A stretch of 64,000 nt of DNA. Origin: Terrimonas sp937888905. GTDB lineage: Bacteria; Bacteroidota; Bacteroidia; Chitinophagales; Chitinophagaceae. The DNA lies in contig CALATA010000010.1 in the NCBI GenBank assembly GCA_937888905.1, positions 62,001 to 126,000 of the forward strand. The letters run 5' to 3'. This document shows positions 17,054-25,647 of this stretch, piece by piece (the stretch's first letter is position 1; each line of letters begins with the position of its first letter). A program made the translations under genes and the position numbers. The notes under the pieces are model-generated. The model did no database searches and was not told the DNA's origin. It was given only the letters and a program-made list of their open reading frames with translations.

Positions 17054-18310
17054 ATGGCAGACACTTATCAATATTCCGTAGCGGAACGTTTTATACGCTA
17101 CGTTCAGATCGATACACAAAGTGACCCTCTTTCCGATTCGCAGCCTTCTACCGAAAAACAAAAAGACCTTAGCCGTGTGCTGGTGGAAGAATTAAAGGCC
17201 ATCGGTATCGCCGATGCAGAACTGGATGAGTTCGGATACGTATACGCAACCATTCCTTCCAACAGCGACCGCAACGTTCCCGTCTTGTGCTTCTGCAGCC
17301 ACGTGGATACAGCCCCAGACTGCACCGGAAAAGATGTAAAACCGATCGTACACAAAGCATTCGATGGCCGCGATATTGTACTGCCAGACGATCCCACGCA
17401 GATCATTTCCGTAAAAGAACATCCCTATCTCCGCGATAAGGTCGGTGAAGATATCATTACTGCTTCGGGCAAAACATTGCTCGGTGCGGATAACAAAGCC
17501 GGCGTGGCCATCATCATGGACCTGGCGAATTATCTTACCACACATCCGGAAGTAAAACACGGGACAATCCGCATTCTCTTCACGCCTGATGAAGAGATCG
17601 GCCGCGGTGTCAATAAAGTGGATATGAAAAAACTGGGCGCCGATTTCGGTTATACACTTGATGGCGGTCCCAGAGGCGCTTATACCGATGAAACATTCAG
17701 CGCCGATGGCGTAACGGTAACGTTTCATGGCGTAAGTGCGCATCCGGGTTATGCAAAAGATAAACTTGTAAACGCGTTGAAAGTAGCAGGCACCTTCCTC
17801 GATCTGTTACCCCGCGATCATTTTTCCCCTGAAACCACGGAAGCCCGTGAAGGTTTTGTGCATCCCGTGCATTTCGATGGCATTGCGGAGAAAGCTTCGG
17901 TGCAATTCATCATCCGCGATTTTGAAACAGACCGGTTGAAAAAACACGAGGCTCGTCTCGAAGAATTTGCCAAACAAGCTGTAGGCCGTTATCCCGGTTC
18001 AAGCTATGAATTCATCGTTACGGAACAATACCGCAACATGAAAGAAGTAGTGGATCAGCATCCGTTGATCGGACAAAATGTGGAAGAAGCGATGAAACGC
18101 GCGAACGTGAGCTTTCACAAGGAAAGCGCACGCGGTGGCACCGATGGCAGCCGTCTTTCATTCATGGGTCTGCCTTGTCCGGATATCTTTACGGGGGAAA
18201 TGGCTTTCCACGGCAAGCACGAATACGTCAGCATCCAGGACATGCAGAAAGCCGTGGATGTGCTGTCGCAATTAGTACAGGTGTGGGAAGAACAGGGTTC
18301 AGAAAAATAA
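17054..18310 (+). CDS. pepT: peptidase T (tripeptide aminopeptidase)
   Basis: M20B zinc metallopeptidase that removes the N-terminal residue from tripeptides in the cytoplasm. Metal and catalytic motifs are present: CSHVDTAPD (His83, Asp85), LLGADNKAGVA, FTPDEEIGRG, YTLDGGPRGAYTDETF and the C-terminal FTGEMAFHGKHEYVS. At 418 residues it matches the family (about 410). It has its own consensus promoter. Its last 12 bases overlap the 3' end of the convergent luciferase-like gene. Confidence 0.96.
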   Translation: MADTYQYSVAERFIRYVQIDTQSDPLSDSQPSTEKQKDLSRVLVEELKAIGIADAELDEFGYVYATIPSNSDRNVPVLCFCSHVDTAPDCTGKDVKPIVHKAFDGRDIVLPDDPTQIISVKEHPYLRDKVGEDIITASGKTLLGADNKAGVAIIMDLANYLTTHPEVKHGTIRILFTPDEEIGRGVNKVDMKKLGADFGYTLDGGPRGAYTDETFSADGVTVTFHGVSAHPGYAKDKLVNALKVAGTFLDLLPRDHFSPETTEAREGFVHPVHFDGIAEKASVQFIIRDFETDRLKKHEARLEEFAKQAVGRYPGSSYEFIVTEQYRNMKEVVDQHPLIGQNVEEAMKRANVSFHKESARGGTDGSRLSFMGLPCPDIFTGEMAFHGKHEYVSIQDMQKAVDVLSQLVQVWEEQGSEK

Positions 18311-19297
18311 GGAAGCAAGAATTCTGTAAGACTCCAGCCGGTCTTCCGTACTCTCCGCAAAAGTGGCAGCGATGATCTCTTCTACATCGAGGTTCTGCGC
18401 GAGTTGCGTTAACTGCGTTTTTACTTCATCCGGTGTACCGATGATATAACGCGCTGCGTGGTAGACCAACCGTTGTTCTTCCCCCGGCGTGTACTGATAA
18501 TTGCGGATGTCATCGTAATCATACAACTGGTTAAAGTTTCCTTTTTCAAAACTCAGCAAACGGTAGTTGAACAAAGCGCGTGCCCGTGCAACTTTATCTT
18601 CAGATTCGGATGTAAAGACAAAAATGCCTGCGTTGGCTGCGGGAGCTGTCAGTGTTTCGGATGGCAGGAAACGTTCGCGGTAATTGCGGATGGCTTCCGC
18701 GCCGCCATAGGGATTGATGAATTGTGCATAAGAGAGGCCAATGCCAAAATGTGCGGCGATATAAGCGCTTTCACCACTCGAGGTGAGTGCCCAGATGGCC
18801 GGCGAATGGGGAATAGAGGGAATAGCCATGATCTTTCCCTGCAGATTGGCGGGGGATGGCGTTTCGGTAAAATAGTCCTGCACCTCATTGATCTGGGTAA
18901 GATATTCCTGGGGGTCGAAGCTGTTGGAGGGATTAAGGCGTTGAGAGGAGGCGCGGTCACCACCCGGCGCGCGGCCAATCCCCAGATCGATGCGCCCGGG
19001 ATAAAGTGCTTCCAGCAACCGGAAGTTTTCGGCTACCTTCAGCGAGCTGTGATTGGGCAGCATGATGCCTCCCGAGCCAAGGCGGATACGGTTCGTTTCG
19101 GCACCCAGCCGCGCCAGCAGCACTTCCGGGGCCGCTCCTGCCAACGTAGTGGTATTGTGATGTTCCGACACCCAATAACGGGTAAAACCCAATTCATCGG
19201 TCAGTCTGGCAAGGGCAATGCTTTCTGCCAGGGCTTCCGTAGCGCCGGATCCTTTGCGGATCGGGGTCTGGTCCAATACACTCAACTGTAGGTTCAT
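18299..19297 (-). CDS. LLM-class flavin-dependent oxidoreductase (luciferase-like)
   Basis: 332 residues with the bacterial luciferase-like TIM barrel throughout. Signatures include LSVLDQTPIRKGS, FTRYWVSEHHNTTTLAGAAPEVLLA, IRLGSGGIMLPNHSSLKVAENF and YPGRIDLGIGRAPG, matching the YhbW/MsnO8-type subgroup. These enzymes use reduced FMN; the substrate is unknown. It ends tail-to-tail with pepT with a 12-bp overlap of coding sequence. Confidence 0.93.
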   Translation of the reverse strand: MNLQLSVLDQTPIRKGSGATEALAESIALARLTDELGFTRYWVSEHHNTTTLAGAAPEVLLARLGAETNRIRLGSGGIMLPNHSSLKVAENFRLLEALYPGRIDLGIGRAPGGDRASSQRLNPSNSFDPQEYLTQINEVQDYFTETPSPANLQGKIMAIPSIPHSPAIWALTSSGESAYIAAHFGIGLSYAQFINPYGGAEAIRNYRERFLPSETLTAPAANAGIFVFTSESEDKVARARALFNYRLLSFEKGNFNQLYDYDDIRNYQYTPGEEQRLVYHAARYIIGTPDEVKTQLTQLAQNLDVEEIIAATFAESTEDRLESYRILASLFF

Positions 19298-19380
19298 GCC
19301 AATAAAAACAAGACAATCCGCAAAAAGTTGGCAGACGCGGAAAGGATATACTATCTTCCTTTCCTCATCGTTTGAAGCTT

Positions 19381-20496
19381 ATGCGTTTGTTGATTGCGCC
19401 GGTTATCTTTCTTTGCTGTTCTGTTTGGACACAGGCACAGAGCCTGTTGCTGAACGGAGGTTTTGAAGACATCAATATATGTCCCGAATTCCGGGCGCCC
19501 TGTGCGCCGGAGGCATGGATCAGCAGCGGTAATACCATGGCTAATTATTTTAAGGAAGCAAAAATTGCCAGGACCGGCGTTAATTGTATGGCAATTCAGG
19601 CCGGGAAGTTTGGCAAACAAGGTGAACGTACTTTTCTCCGCACCCGTTTGCTCTGCGGGCTTCGAGCCGGCAGCAAGTACCGGCTGAGTTTCTGGGCGGG
19701 TTCTCCACATCCCATCCTGGACAATGTAGGGTTTCGCTTTTCTGCTACTGATCCGCTTTTTGACAAGAAACCACAGCAAACTTTTCAGCCCTCGGGGCTG
19801 CTGGCTGCCGTTGTGGCTGAGAAGAATTATTACAGCGAGCAATGGTATCCCTTCCAACTGGATTATACGGCCAATGGGACCGAGGTCTATTTTTCCTTTG
19901 CTTATTATGCGCAGGAAGATTATAACGGCGACAGAACGCATCCCCTGGAAGATCGCTACCTGATTTATTTCGATGACATTTCCTTAGTGCCATTGGACCC
20001 GGCCGAGCAGTTATGTCGCGGCTGGCAGCAGGCAAGGGAAGAAATTTATGATGAAGATGAGCGTCATCACCTGCTTGAAAAAAAGATCAAAGAAGGCAAA
20101 CGCCGTCCGCCACCGCCACCCACGTTGGTGAGCACGGCCTTTGTGCGCGTTGACACACTGTTATTACCCGATATTCTTTTCGCTACGGGCAAGGCTGATT
20201 TACAATCGCAGAGTTTTCCCCTGCTTGATCAGCTGGCGGCTTCGGCAAAGGGAAAAGAAATTGATTCATTAGTGGTAAACGGTCACACCGATAACACGGG
20301 CACGGCCGAATTGAACCGGCGCTTGTCGCTGGATCGCGCCAATGCTGCAGCAAACTACCTGAAAGGCAGGATGAAAAATGCAGGTCCTTTTTTCACCTAT
20401 GGATTTGCCGATACACAACCTGTTGCCGATAATGCCACACCGGAAGGCCGTCAGAAGAACAGGAGAGTAGAAATTTATCTCTATTTGCGCGAATAA
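19381..20496 (+). CDS. OmpA-family protein with N-terminal jelly-roll-like domain
   Basis: Signal peptide (1-19, ending VWTQAQ). Residues about 20-205 start with LLLNGGFEDINICPE and end with YLIYFDDISLVPL, the typical edges of a carbohydrate-binding-like beta-sandwich in secreted Bacteroidota proteins. After a charged linker (KKIKEGKRRPPPPPT) comes an OmpA C-terminal domain (about 255-371, LVVNGHTDNTGTAELNRRLSLDR and NRRVEIYL), which binds peptidoglycan. The ATG was chosen over an upstream TTG because the signal peptide begins there. It probably anchors an outer-membrane or surface module to the cell wall. Confidence 0.88.
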   Translation: MRLLIAPVIFLCCSVWTQAQSLLLNGGFEDINICPEFRAPCAPEAWISSGNTMANYFKEAKIARTGVNCMAIQAGKFGKQGERTFLRTRLLCGLRAGSKYRLSFWAGSPHPILDNVGFRFSATDPLFDKKPQQTFQPSGLLAAVVAEKNYYSEQWYPFQLDYTANGTEVYFSFAYYAQEDYNGDRTHPLEDRYLIYFDDISLVPLDPAEQLCRGWQQAREEIYDEDERHHLLEKKIKEGKRRPPPPPTLVSTAFVRVDTLLLPDILFATGKADLQSQSFPLLDQLAASAKGKEIDSLVVNGHTDNTGTAELNRRLSLDRANAAANYLKGRMKNAGPFFTYGFADTQPVADNATPEGRQKNRRVEIYLYLRE

Positions 20497-20570
20497 CTTC
20501 CCCGCTTACATATACAGATAGGCCGGCAACTTTGCAATGCGTATCTTTAGCGCACTTAAACCAATGCTAT

Positions 20571-21518
20571 ATGGATATTGTTAATTTTCTGACCTCTTAC
20601 TGGTTCGTTATTGTCCTTGTCCTGATCGTTTTCAGCGGTCTTTTTACGGTGAACCAGGGATACATCGGTGTCATCACGATGTTTGGCCGTTATCGTCGCA
20701 TCGTTCGTCCCGGACTTAACTTCAAAATTCCCATTCTGGAAATAGTAGCGAAACGTGTATCGATCCAGAACCGTTCCGTGGAACTCGAATTCCAGGGCGT
20801 GACGCAGGATCAGGCAAATGTTTATTTCAAAGCGATGTTGTTGTATTCTGTGCAGAATGCGGATGAAGACACGATCAAGAAAGTGGCTTTCAAATTCGTG
20901 TCCGACCGCGATCTGATGCAGGCGCTGATCAAAACCATTGAAGGTAACGTGCGTTCTTTCGTGGCTACCAAGAAGCAGGCGGAAGTGTTGGGTCTTCGCC
21001 GGGAGATCGTTCAGTATGTAAAAATAGAAGTGGACCAGACACTCGAAGACTGGGGATACCACCTGCAGGATTTGCAGATCAATGATATCACTTTTGACAA
21101 ACTGATCCTGGATTCGATGAGTAAAGTGGTAGCCAGTAACAACCTGAAAGCCGCCGCTGAAAACGAAGGCCAGGCCTTACTGATCACCAAAACCAAACAG
21201 GCTGAAGCCGACGGTAATTCAATCAAAATATCTGCGGAAGCGGAAAAAGAAGCGGCCCGTCTGCGTGGTCAGGGTGTGGCCCTGTTCCGCAAGGAAGTAG
21301 CAGCCGGTATGAGCGAAGCGGCGGAACAAATGAAACAGGCCAATCTCGATACCAACGTGATCCTTTTCAGTATGTGGACGGAAGCGATCAAGAACTTCGC
21401 CGAGTACGGCAAAGGCAACGTCATCTTCCTCGATGGCAGTGCCGATGGTATGGAAAATACCATGAAACAGATCCAGGCGCTGATGGTGAAGCATGCCGGT
21501 ACGAGTGACGTGAAATAG
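20571..21518 (+). CDS. SPFH-domain (stomatin/prohibitin-like) membrane protein
   Basis: 315 residues from the ATG at 20571; an upstream in-frame TTG lies before the -7-like TATCTTTA (20542-20549) and is unlikely. One N-terminal transmembrane helix (about 8-27) precedes the SPFH/Band 7 domain (about 27-190, NQGYIGVITMFGRYRRIVRPG, FQGVTQDQANVYFKAML). An Ala/Glu-rich coiled coil (about 195-265) and a hydrophobic C-terminal part follow. Such proteins form oligomeric rings organising membrane microdomains or regulating proteases; no partner is encoded beside it. The array after the stop begins at once. Confidence 0.92.
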   Translation: MDIVNFLTSYWFVIVLVLIVFSGLFTVNQGYIGVITMFGRYRRIVRPGLNFKIPILEIVAKRVSIQNRSVELEFQGVTQDQANVYFKAMLLYSVQNADEDTIKKVAFKFVSDRDLMQALIKTIEGNVRSFVATKKQAEVLGLRREIVQYVKIEVDQTLEDWGYHLQDLQINDITFDKLILDSMSKVVASNNLKAAAENEGQALLITKTKQAEADGNSIKISAEAEKEAARLRGQGVALFRKEVAAGMSEAAEQMKQANLDTNVILFSMWTEAIKNFAEYGKGNVIFLDGSADGMENTMKQIQALMVKHAGTSDVK

Positions 21519-21608
21519 AAGGTATAAGGTGGAAGGCGGAAGGTAAAAGGTGAAAGCCATTGACCATTGACCATTCACCATTGACGATTGACGATTCACC
21601 ATTGACGT
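21519..21608. repeat. heptanucleotide array
   Basis: AAGGTAT, AAGGTGG, AAGGCGG, AAGGTAA, AAGGTGA units (21519-21555), then CATTGAC/CATTCAC/GATTGAC units to 21608, in exact 7-bp register. It starts at the base after the SPFH stop codon. Confidence 0.85.
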
Positions 21609-21630
21609 CACAAACCACAAAAAACTTGTT

Positions 21631-21667
21631 AAAAAAGGCCGCGCCGTACAACGGAACGGCCTTTTTT
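21631..21667. terminator. rho-independent terminator
   Basis: AAAAAAGGCCG (21631-21641), a 15-base loop and CGGCCTTTTTT (21657-21667): an 11-bp stem ending in a T-tract. It closes the SPFH transcript. Confidence 0.85.
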
Positions 21668-21763
21668 CCGTTCCTACCCAGGACTTTATTGACAGTTGTT
21701 GATAACAATTGAAAAAATGAATCCCGGCCGTTCGTTACATTTACGCACTTAAAGAAAAATCGC

Positions 21764-22462
21764 ATGTTTGACCTCTTACAGATCACAGACTCCGTTCAGC
21801 AGTTAGCCAATAACGCGGTGGACGCGGACAAAAACAAAGATGGAGCGATCAGTATTTTTGAACTGGTATTCATGGGCGGCTGGATCATGGTGCCGCTGGG
21901 GCTGATGCTCCTTTTCGCTATTTACGTTTTTATCGAACGTTATATCGCCATCAAACATGCTTCCCGCATCGATCAGAACTTCATGAACATCATCCGGGAT
22001 CATATCGTAAACGGCAATATTGCAGCGGCCCGCAGCTTTGCCCGCAATACCAATAACCCGGTTGCCCGCATCATCGATAAAGGTATCCAGCGCATCGGCA
22101 AGCCCATTGATGCTATCGAACGCAGCATGGATAACGTAGGACAACTGGAAATGTACAAGCTCGAGAAAAACCTCGGTGTATTGTCAGTAGTTTCCAAAGC
22201 CGCACCCATCTTCGGTTTCGTAGGTACACTGATCGGTCTGATGCAGCTTTTCTCCAATATTCACGATGCCAAAGAAGTGCAGATCGAAGTAATTTCCCAG
22301 GGTATCTATACCAAGCTGATCACGTCTATCACTGGTCTGGTGATCGGTCTGCTTGCCTACCTCGCTTATAACTTCCTCAATACACAGATCGATAAAACGG
22401 CTAACAAAATGGAACTGGCCAGTTCCGATTTTCTTGACGTGCTCCAGGAACCCACCCGATAA
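21764..22462 (+). CDS. exbB: MotA/TolQ/ExbB proton channel family protein
   Basis: 232 residues with three transmembrane segments (about 42-65, 140-165, 182-205). The conserved channel regions AAPIFGFVGTLIGLMQLF and YTKLITSITGLVIGLLAYLAYN carry the usual TM2/TM3 motifs. It forms the pentameric proton channel that, with ExbD, drives TonB for the outer-membrane receptors or, alternatively, a Tol-like system. The exbD-type gene follows after 12 bp. TACATTTA (21736-21743) is a plausible -7 box 20 nt before the ATG. Confidence 0.93.
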   Translation: MFDLLQITDSVQQLANNAVDADKNKDGAISIFELVFMGGWIMVPLGLMLLFAIYVFIERYIAIKHASRIDQNFMNIIRDHIVNGNIAAARSFARNTNNPVARIIDKGIQRIGKPIDAIERSMDNVGQLEMYKLEKNLGVLSVVSKAAPIFGFVGTLIGLMQLFSNIHDAKEVQIEVISQGIYTKLITSITGLVIGLLAYLAYNFLNTQIDKTANKMELASSDFLDVLQEPTR

Positions 22463-22474
22463 ACTATATTTCTT

Positions 22475-22873
22475 ATGAAGTTTAGAAAAAAACATAGGGA
22501 AGAATCGGAGGTGTTCACGGACTCGCTCAACGACATCCTGTTTATCCTGCTGATGTTCTTCCTCATCACTACCACCATGGCCAACCCCAATGTGGTAAAG
22601 GTGAATGTGCCCAAAGGTTCGAAGGACACCAAAGCGAAACAGAACATCGTTGTTTCCATCAATAAGGATCAGCAATTCTTCATTGGCCAGAAACAGGTAG
22701 ATCCGAGCCTGATCGACTCATTCCTGCTCGAAGAAATCCGCCGGCAGAAGCTGACGATCGACACGCCGACCGTTGTGATCAATGCCGATACCGCCGCCTA
22801 TTACGGAGAAGTGTATCGCATTATGCGTATCGCCAAGCGCGACACGGCCAATGTGGTAGCGATCGTAAAATAA
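22475..22873 (+). CDS. exbD: ExbD/TolR-family biopolymer transport protein
   Basis: 132 residues: a short cytoplasmic start, one transmembrane helix (about 19-37) with the conserved acidic residue in FTDSLNDILFILLMFFLI (Asp in SLNDI), and a periplasmic ExbD domain that ends DTANVVAIVK. It pairs with the preceding ExbB-like channel. No TonB gene is adjacent. Only 6 bp separate its stop from the end of convergent prmC, and no terminator is visible between them. Confidence 0.93.
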   Translation: MKFRKKHREESEVFTDSLNDILFILLMFFLITTTMANPNVVKVNVPKGSKDTKAKQNIVVSINKDQQFFIGQKQVDPSLIDSFLLEEIRRQKLTIDTPTVVINADTAAYYGEVYRIMRIAKRDTANVVAIVK

Positions 22874-22879
22874 ACAGGA

Positions 22880-23731
22880 TTATTTCCAGGCTTTCAGCAT
22901 TCGCTCTTTTCCCTGCATATCCGGGCGGATAAGGGTTTCATATCCCGCTTCGCGGAAAAGTTTTGTTGTCTCGGCTGCACCGTCGTGATGCAATTCGAGA
23001 TAGATTTCTCCCTGCGGCTTTAGCAGGCGGAGACCCAACTGAGCTATTTTCCGGTAAAACAACAAAGGATCATTGTCGGGTACAAACAGAGCCAGGTGCG
23101 GTTCGAAACCGGTCACCTCCACATTCATGTTACTTATTTCTGCGGCAGGTATGTAGGGTGGATTGCTGACAACAATATCAACCGGCAGCAACAATGACCA
23201 CTGTCTTTCGTCCAGCATATCGATCTGCTGAAAGTTTACTTCCACGCCCAATTGATGCGCATTGTGTCGGGCGAGATCCAATGCGTCTTTGCTTATATCG
23301 ACACCGGTGACGGTAAAAGGTTGCAGTCTCCGCTTCAGTGTAATAGGAATACATCCTGTACCTGTGCCGATATCCAGCACGCTGCGGTTGCTGAGCGGGA
23401 ATTTTTGTTCACTGATGATCCATTCCACCAATTCTTCCGTTTCCGGCCGGGGAATGAGTGCGCGTTTGTCGGCGGTAAAGCGCAGGCCGCAGAACCAGGC
23501 TTCTCCCAGTACATATTGCAAAGGTTCATGCTGTTCCAGCCGCGCCAGGTAACCGGGCAGAAGGGCCTCTGCTTCTTGCGGCAGATCGCGGTTGCGGTAC
23601 AGCGATGCCGGCGTTTTCCGGTCGGAAGAAAAATAGTCGAGCAGCCACCGGCTGATCGCTCGCGCCTCGTCTTCGCCAAAAACAGGGGTCAAACGTTGTA
23701 TAATCCATGCACCTGCGTCCTGTAACGTCAT
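22880..23731 (-). CDS. prmC: peptide chain release factor N5-glutamine methyltransferase
   Basis: Methylates the GGQ glutamine of release factors RF1/RF2 using S-adenosylmethionine. SAM-binding motif LDIGTGTGCI (about 119-128) and catalytic NPPY (190-193) are intact; RPETEELVEW is the usual motif ahead of them. At 283 residues it is full length. A perfect -7 element (TAAGTTTG on the minus strand, 23736-23743) lies only 4 nt before the ATG, so the transcript is probably leaderless. It is divergent from ribD with 33 bp between start codons. Confidence 0.96.
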   Translation of the reverse strand: MTLQDAGAWIIQRLTPVFGEDEARAISRWLLDYFSSDRKTPASLYRNRDLPQEAEALLPGYLARLEQHEPLQYVLGEAWFCGLRFTADKRALIPRPETEELVEWIISEQKFPLSNRSVLDIGTGTGCIPITLKRRLQPFTVTGVDISKDALDLARHNAHQLGVEVNFQQIDMLDERQWSLLLPVDIVVSNPPYIPAAEISNMNVEVTGFEPHLALFVPDNDPLLFYRKIAQLGLRLLKPQGEIYLELHHDGAAETTKLFREAGYETLIRPDMQGKERMLKAWK

Positions 23732-23735
23732 GGGA

Positions 23736-23758
23736 CAAACTTAATTCATTTACTTTTG
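23736..23758. promoter_or_regulatory. divergent -7 elements of prmC and ribD
   Basis: TAAGTTTG on the minus strand (23736-23743) serves prmC and TACTTTTG on the plus strand (23751-23758) serves ribD. Both match TAnnTTTG perfectly and are only 7 bp apart, so polymerase binding at the two should compete. Confidence 0.65.
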
Positions 23759-23764
23759 CTGCTC

Positions 23765-24829
23765 GTGAACAAGTTCCCCGCACATACCGATGAGCATTGG
23801 ATGTACCGCTGTCTGCAGCTGGCAGCGTTGGGCGCCGGGAAAGTGGCACCCAATCCGATGGTAGGCGCAGTGCTGGTGCACAACAACCGGATTATCGGGG
23901 AGGGCTATCATCAACGCTATGGCGAAGGGCATGCGGAAGTGAATTGCATTGCTTCGGTAAAACCTGAAGATGAATCACTGATCCCTGCATCCGTAATGTA
24001 TGTAAGCCTGGAACCCTGCGCGCATTTTGGCAAAACACCTCCCTGCGCAGACCTGATCATCCGTTACAATATACCGAAGGTAGTTATTGGCTGCCGCGAT
24101 TCATTTGAGGAAGTAAATGGAAAAGGCATTGACAAATTGAAAGCGGCCGGCATTGAGGTTACGCTGGGTGTATTGGAAAAAGAATGCCGGGAATTGAACC
24201 GCCGTTTCTTTACTTATCATAGCAAACAACGGCCCTACGTAATTCTCAAATGGGCGCAGACGGCCAATAAAAAAATAGGTGTAACAGCAGGACGATTACT
24301 AATAAGCGGCGAAATGAGCAACCGTCTCGTGCACAAATGGCGATCCGAAGAAGCGTCCATTCTTGTTGGCACGCAAACCGCCGCAGCCGATAATCCGGCC
24401 CTGACGACACGACACTGGCCCGGACCATCACCCATCAGGGTAGTGCTGGACCGGCAGTTGAGACTCGATGCCGGTTTGCAATTATTTGATGGTTCGGTGC
24501 GCACGATCGTGCTGAACGATATCCGCTCGTCCGAAGGAGAACCAGGTTATTTGCAATTGGCACCCGGAGAAAATTTCGCAGAGCGCATATTGACTACCTT
24601 GCATAAGGCGTCTGTTCAAAGTGTATTGATTGAAGGCGGATTGCAAACGCTTACTACTTTTATCGAAGCCGGCTTCTGGGATGAAATAAGGATAATAGAA
24701 AATACGCGGCTGATTGCCGGAGATATATCCGCACCGGAACTGCCTGCGTGCAGCCTTGCGGAAGAAATAACCATGGATGATGATGTGATACGCATCTATC
24801 GTCCGCAGACCACCACCAACACAGCATGA
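23765..24829 (+). CDS. ribD: bifunctional riboflavin deaminase/reductase RibD
   Basis: Deaminates and then reduces the pyrimidine intermediate of riboflavin synthesis. N-terminal cytidine-deaminase-like domain with zinc ligands HAE (His55) and PCAHFGKTPPC (Cys85, Cys94); C-terminal reductase domain from about 150 (RPYVILKWAQTANKKIG, VLIEGGLQTLTTFI). The start is uncertain. The perfect -7 box at 23751-23758 predicts transcription from about 23764, which fits a leaderless GTG at 23765 or the ATG at 23801 (342 residues). A TTG at 23756 lies inside the -7 box. It overlaps yigZ by 4 bp (ATGA), so the two are translationally coupled. Confidence 0.95.
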   Translation: MNKFPAHTDEHWMYRCLQLAALGAGKVAPNPMVGAVLVHNNRIIGEGYHQRYGEGHAEVNCIASVKPEDESLIPASVMYVSLEPCAHFGKTPPCADLIIRYNIPKVVIGCRDSFEEVNGKGIDKLKAAGIEVTLGVLEKECRELNRRFFTYHSKQRPYVILKWAQTANKKIGVTAGRLLISGEMSNRLVHKWRSEEASILVGTQTAAADNPALTTRHWPGPSPIRVVLDRQLRLDAGLQLFDGSVRTIVLNDIRSSEGEPGYLQLAPGENFAERILTTLHKASVQSVLIEGGLQTLTTFIEAGFWDEIRIIENTRLIAGDISAPELPACSLAEEITMDDDVIRIYRPQTTTNTA

Positions 24830-25437
24830 CGCCTGATTATTATTTTACGATCGAAAAACCTTCTGTTGCCGAATTCAAAGACCGTGGAAGCCGTTTCGTT
24901 GCTTATGCTTTTCCGATCAATAGTATCGAGGAATTCAAAGTGCGTCTTGCGGAAGTAAAAAAGGAACATGGCAAAGCGTCGCATCATTGCTTTGCTTACC
25001 GCATTGGTCTGGATGGCAATACCCATCGGGTAAGTGACGACGGTGAACCTTCCGGCAGTGCCGGCCGCCCGATACTTGGGCAGATCGACAGCAAGCAGGT
25101 GACCAATGTATTGATCGTGGTGGTGCGTTATTTCGGCGGCACACTGTTGGGGGTACCCGGATTGATCAATGCGTATAAAACCGCAGCTACACTGGCTTTG
25201 CAGGTAACACCTTTGGTACAAAAACCCGTACTGGAAATTTACCGCCTGCAATTTGATTACACCCAGATGAATGAAGTGATGATGGTGGTGAAGCAATTCG
25301 ATTGCACAGTCCTTCGCCAGGAAATGCATTTATTCTGTTCGATGGATATCGGCATTCCCCGTAATCGTTTACAGGAAACCTTGTTTCGTTTCAAGGATTT
25401 GAGGGATGTGTTGCCGGAGAAGGTGGTGAATAAGTGA
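24826..25437 (+). CDS. yigZ: YigZ/IMPACT-family protein
   Basis: 203 residues. The UPF0029/IMPACT N-terminal domain contains SRFVAYAFPI, HHCFAYRIG, SDDGEPSGSAGRPIL and VVVRYFGGTLLGVPGLINAY, all family hallmarks; a ferredoxin-like DUF1949 domain makes up the last 60 residues. The eukaryotic relative IMPACT regulates translation; the bacterial function is poorly defined. The 4-bp overlap with ribD indicates one transcript. The stop TGA is inside a GTGAATN array. Confidence 0.94.
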   Translation: MTPDYYFTIEKPSVAEFKDRGSRFVAYAFPINSIEEFKVRLAEVKKEHGKASHHCFAYRIGLDGNTHRVSDDGEPSGSAGRPILGQIDSKQVTNVLIVVVRYFGGTLLGVPGLINAYKTAATLALQVTPLVQKPVLEIYRLQFDYTQMNEVMMVVKQFDCTVLRQEMHLFCSMDIGIPRNRLQETLFRFKDLRDVLPEKVVNK

Positions 25438-25595
25438 ATTGTCAATCGTCAATCGTCAATCGTGAATAGTGAATAGTGAATGGTGAATAAGGGAATCAGT
25501 GAATAGGTGAGTGGCGAATATTTGCGCAGCCACACCGTGGTTCGTATATACAGGAACCAACTGCCGTAAAATATATTCACCTATTCACTTATTGC
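25425..25595. repeat. heptanucleotide array with TGGTTCG palindrome
   Basis: GTGAATN/GTCAATN units run from the last codons of yigZ to about 25510. A degenerate palindrome TGGTTC-N10-GAACCA (25538-25559) and a short ATTCACCTATTCACTTATTG array (to 25595) complete the spacer before the terminator. Confidence 0.8.
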
Positions 25596-25597
25596 AT

Positions 25598-25631
25598 AAA
25601 AAAAAGCGTACGATATCGTACGCTTTTTTTT
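25598..25631. terminator. bidirectional terminator, perfect 34-bp palindrome
   Basis: A8-GCGTACGAT followed directly by ATCGTACGC-T8, an uninterrupted palindrome between convergent yigZ and the glutamate dehydrogenase gene. Either strand gives a GC-containing stem followed by a T-tract. Confidence 0.9.
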
Positions 25632-25647
25632 ATAGATTCCTTTTGAA

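Noticed and set aside
18458..19291. 277-codon plus-strand frame opposite the luciferase-like gene
   Set aside because: Cys/Gly-rich random-looking translation with no start context; the minus strand encodes a full family member.
25598..25631. 34-bp perfect palindrome considered as a recombination or attachment site
   Set aside because: Its A8/T8 ends, GC core and place between convergent genes fit a bidirectional terminator; no integrase is nearby.
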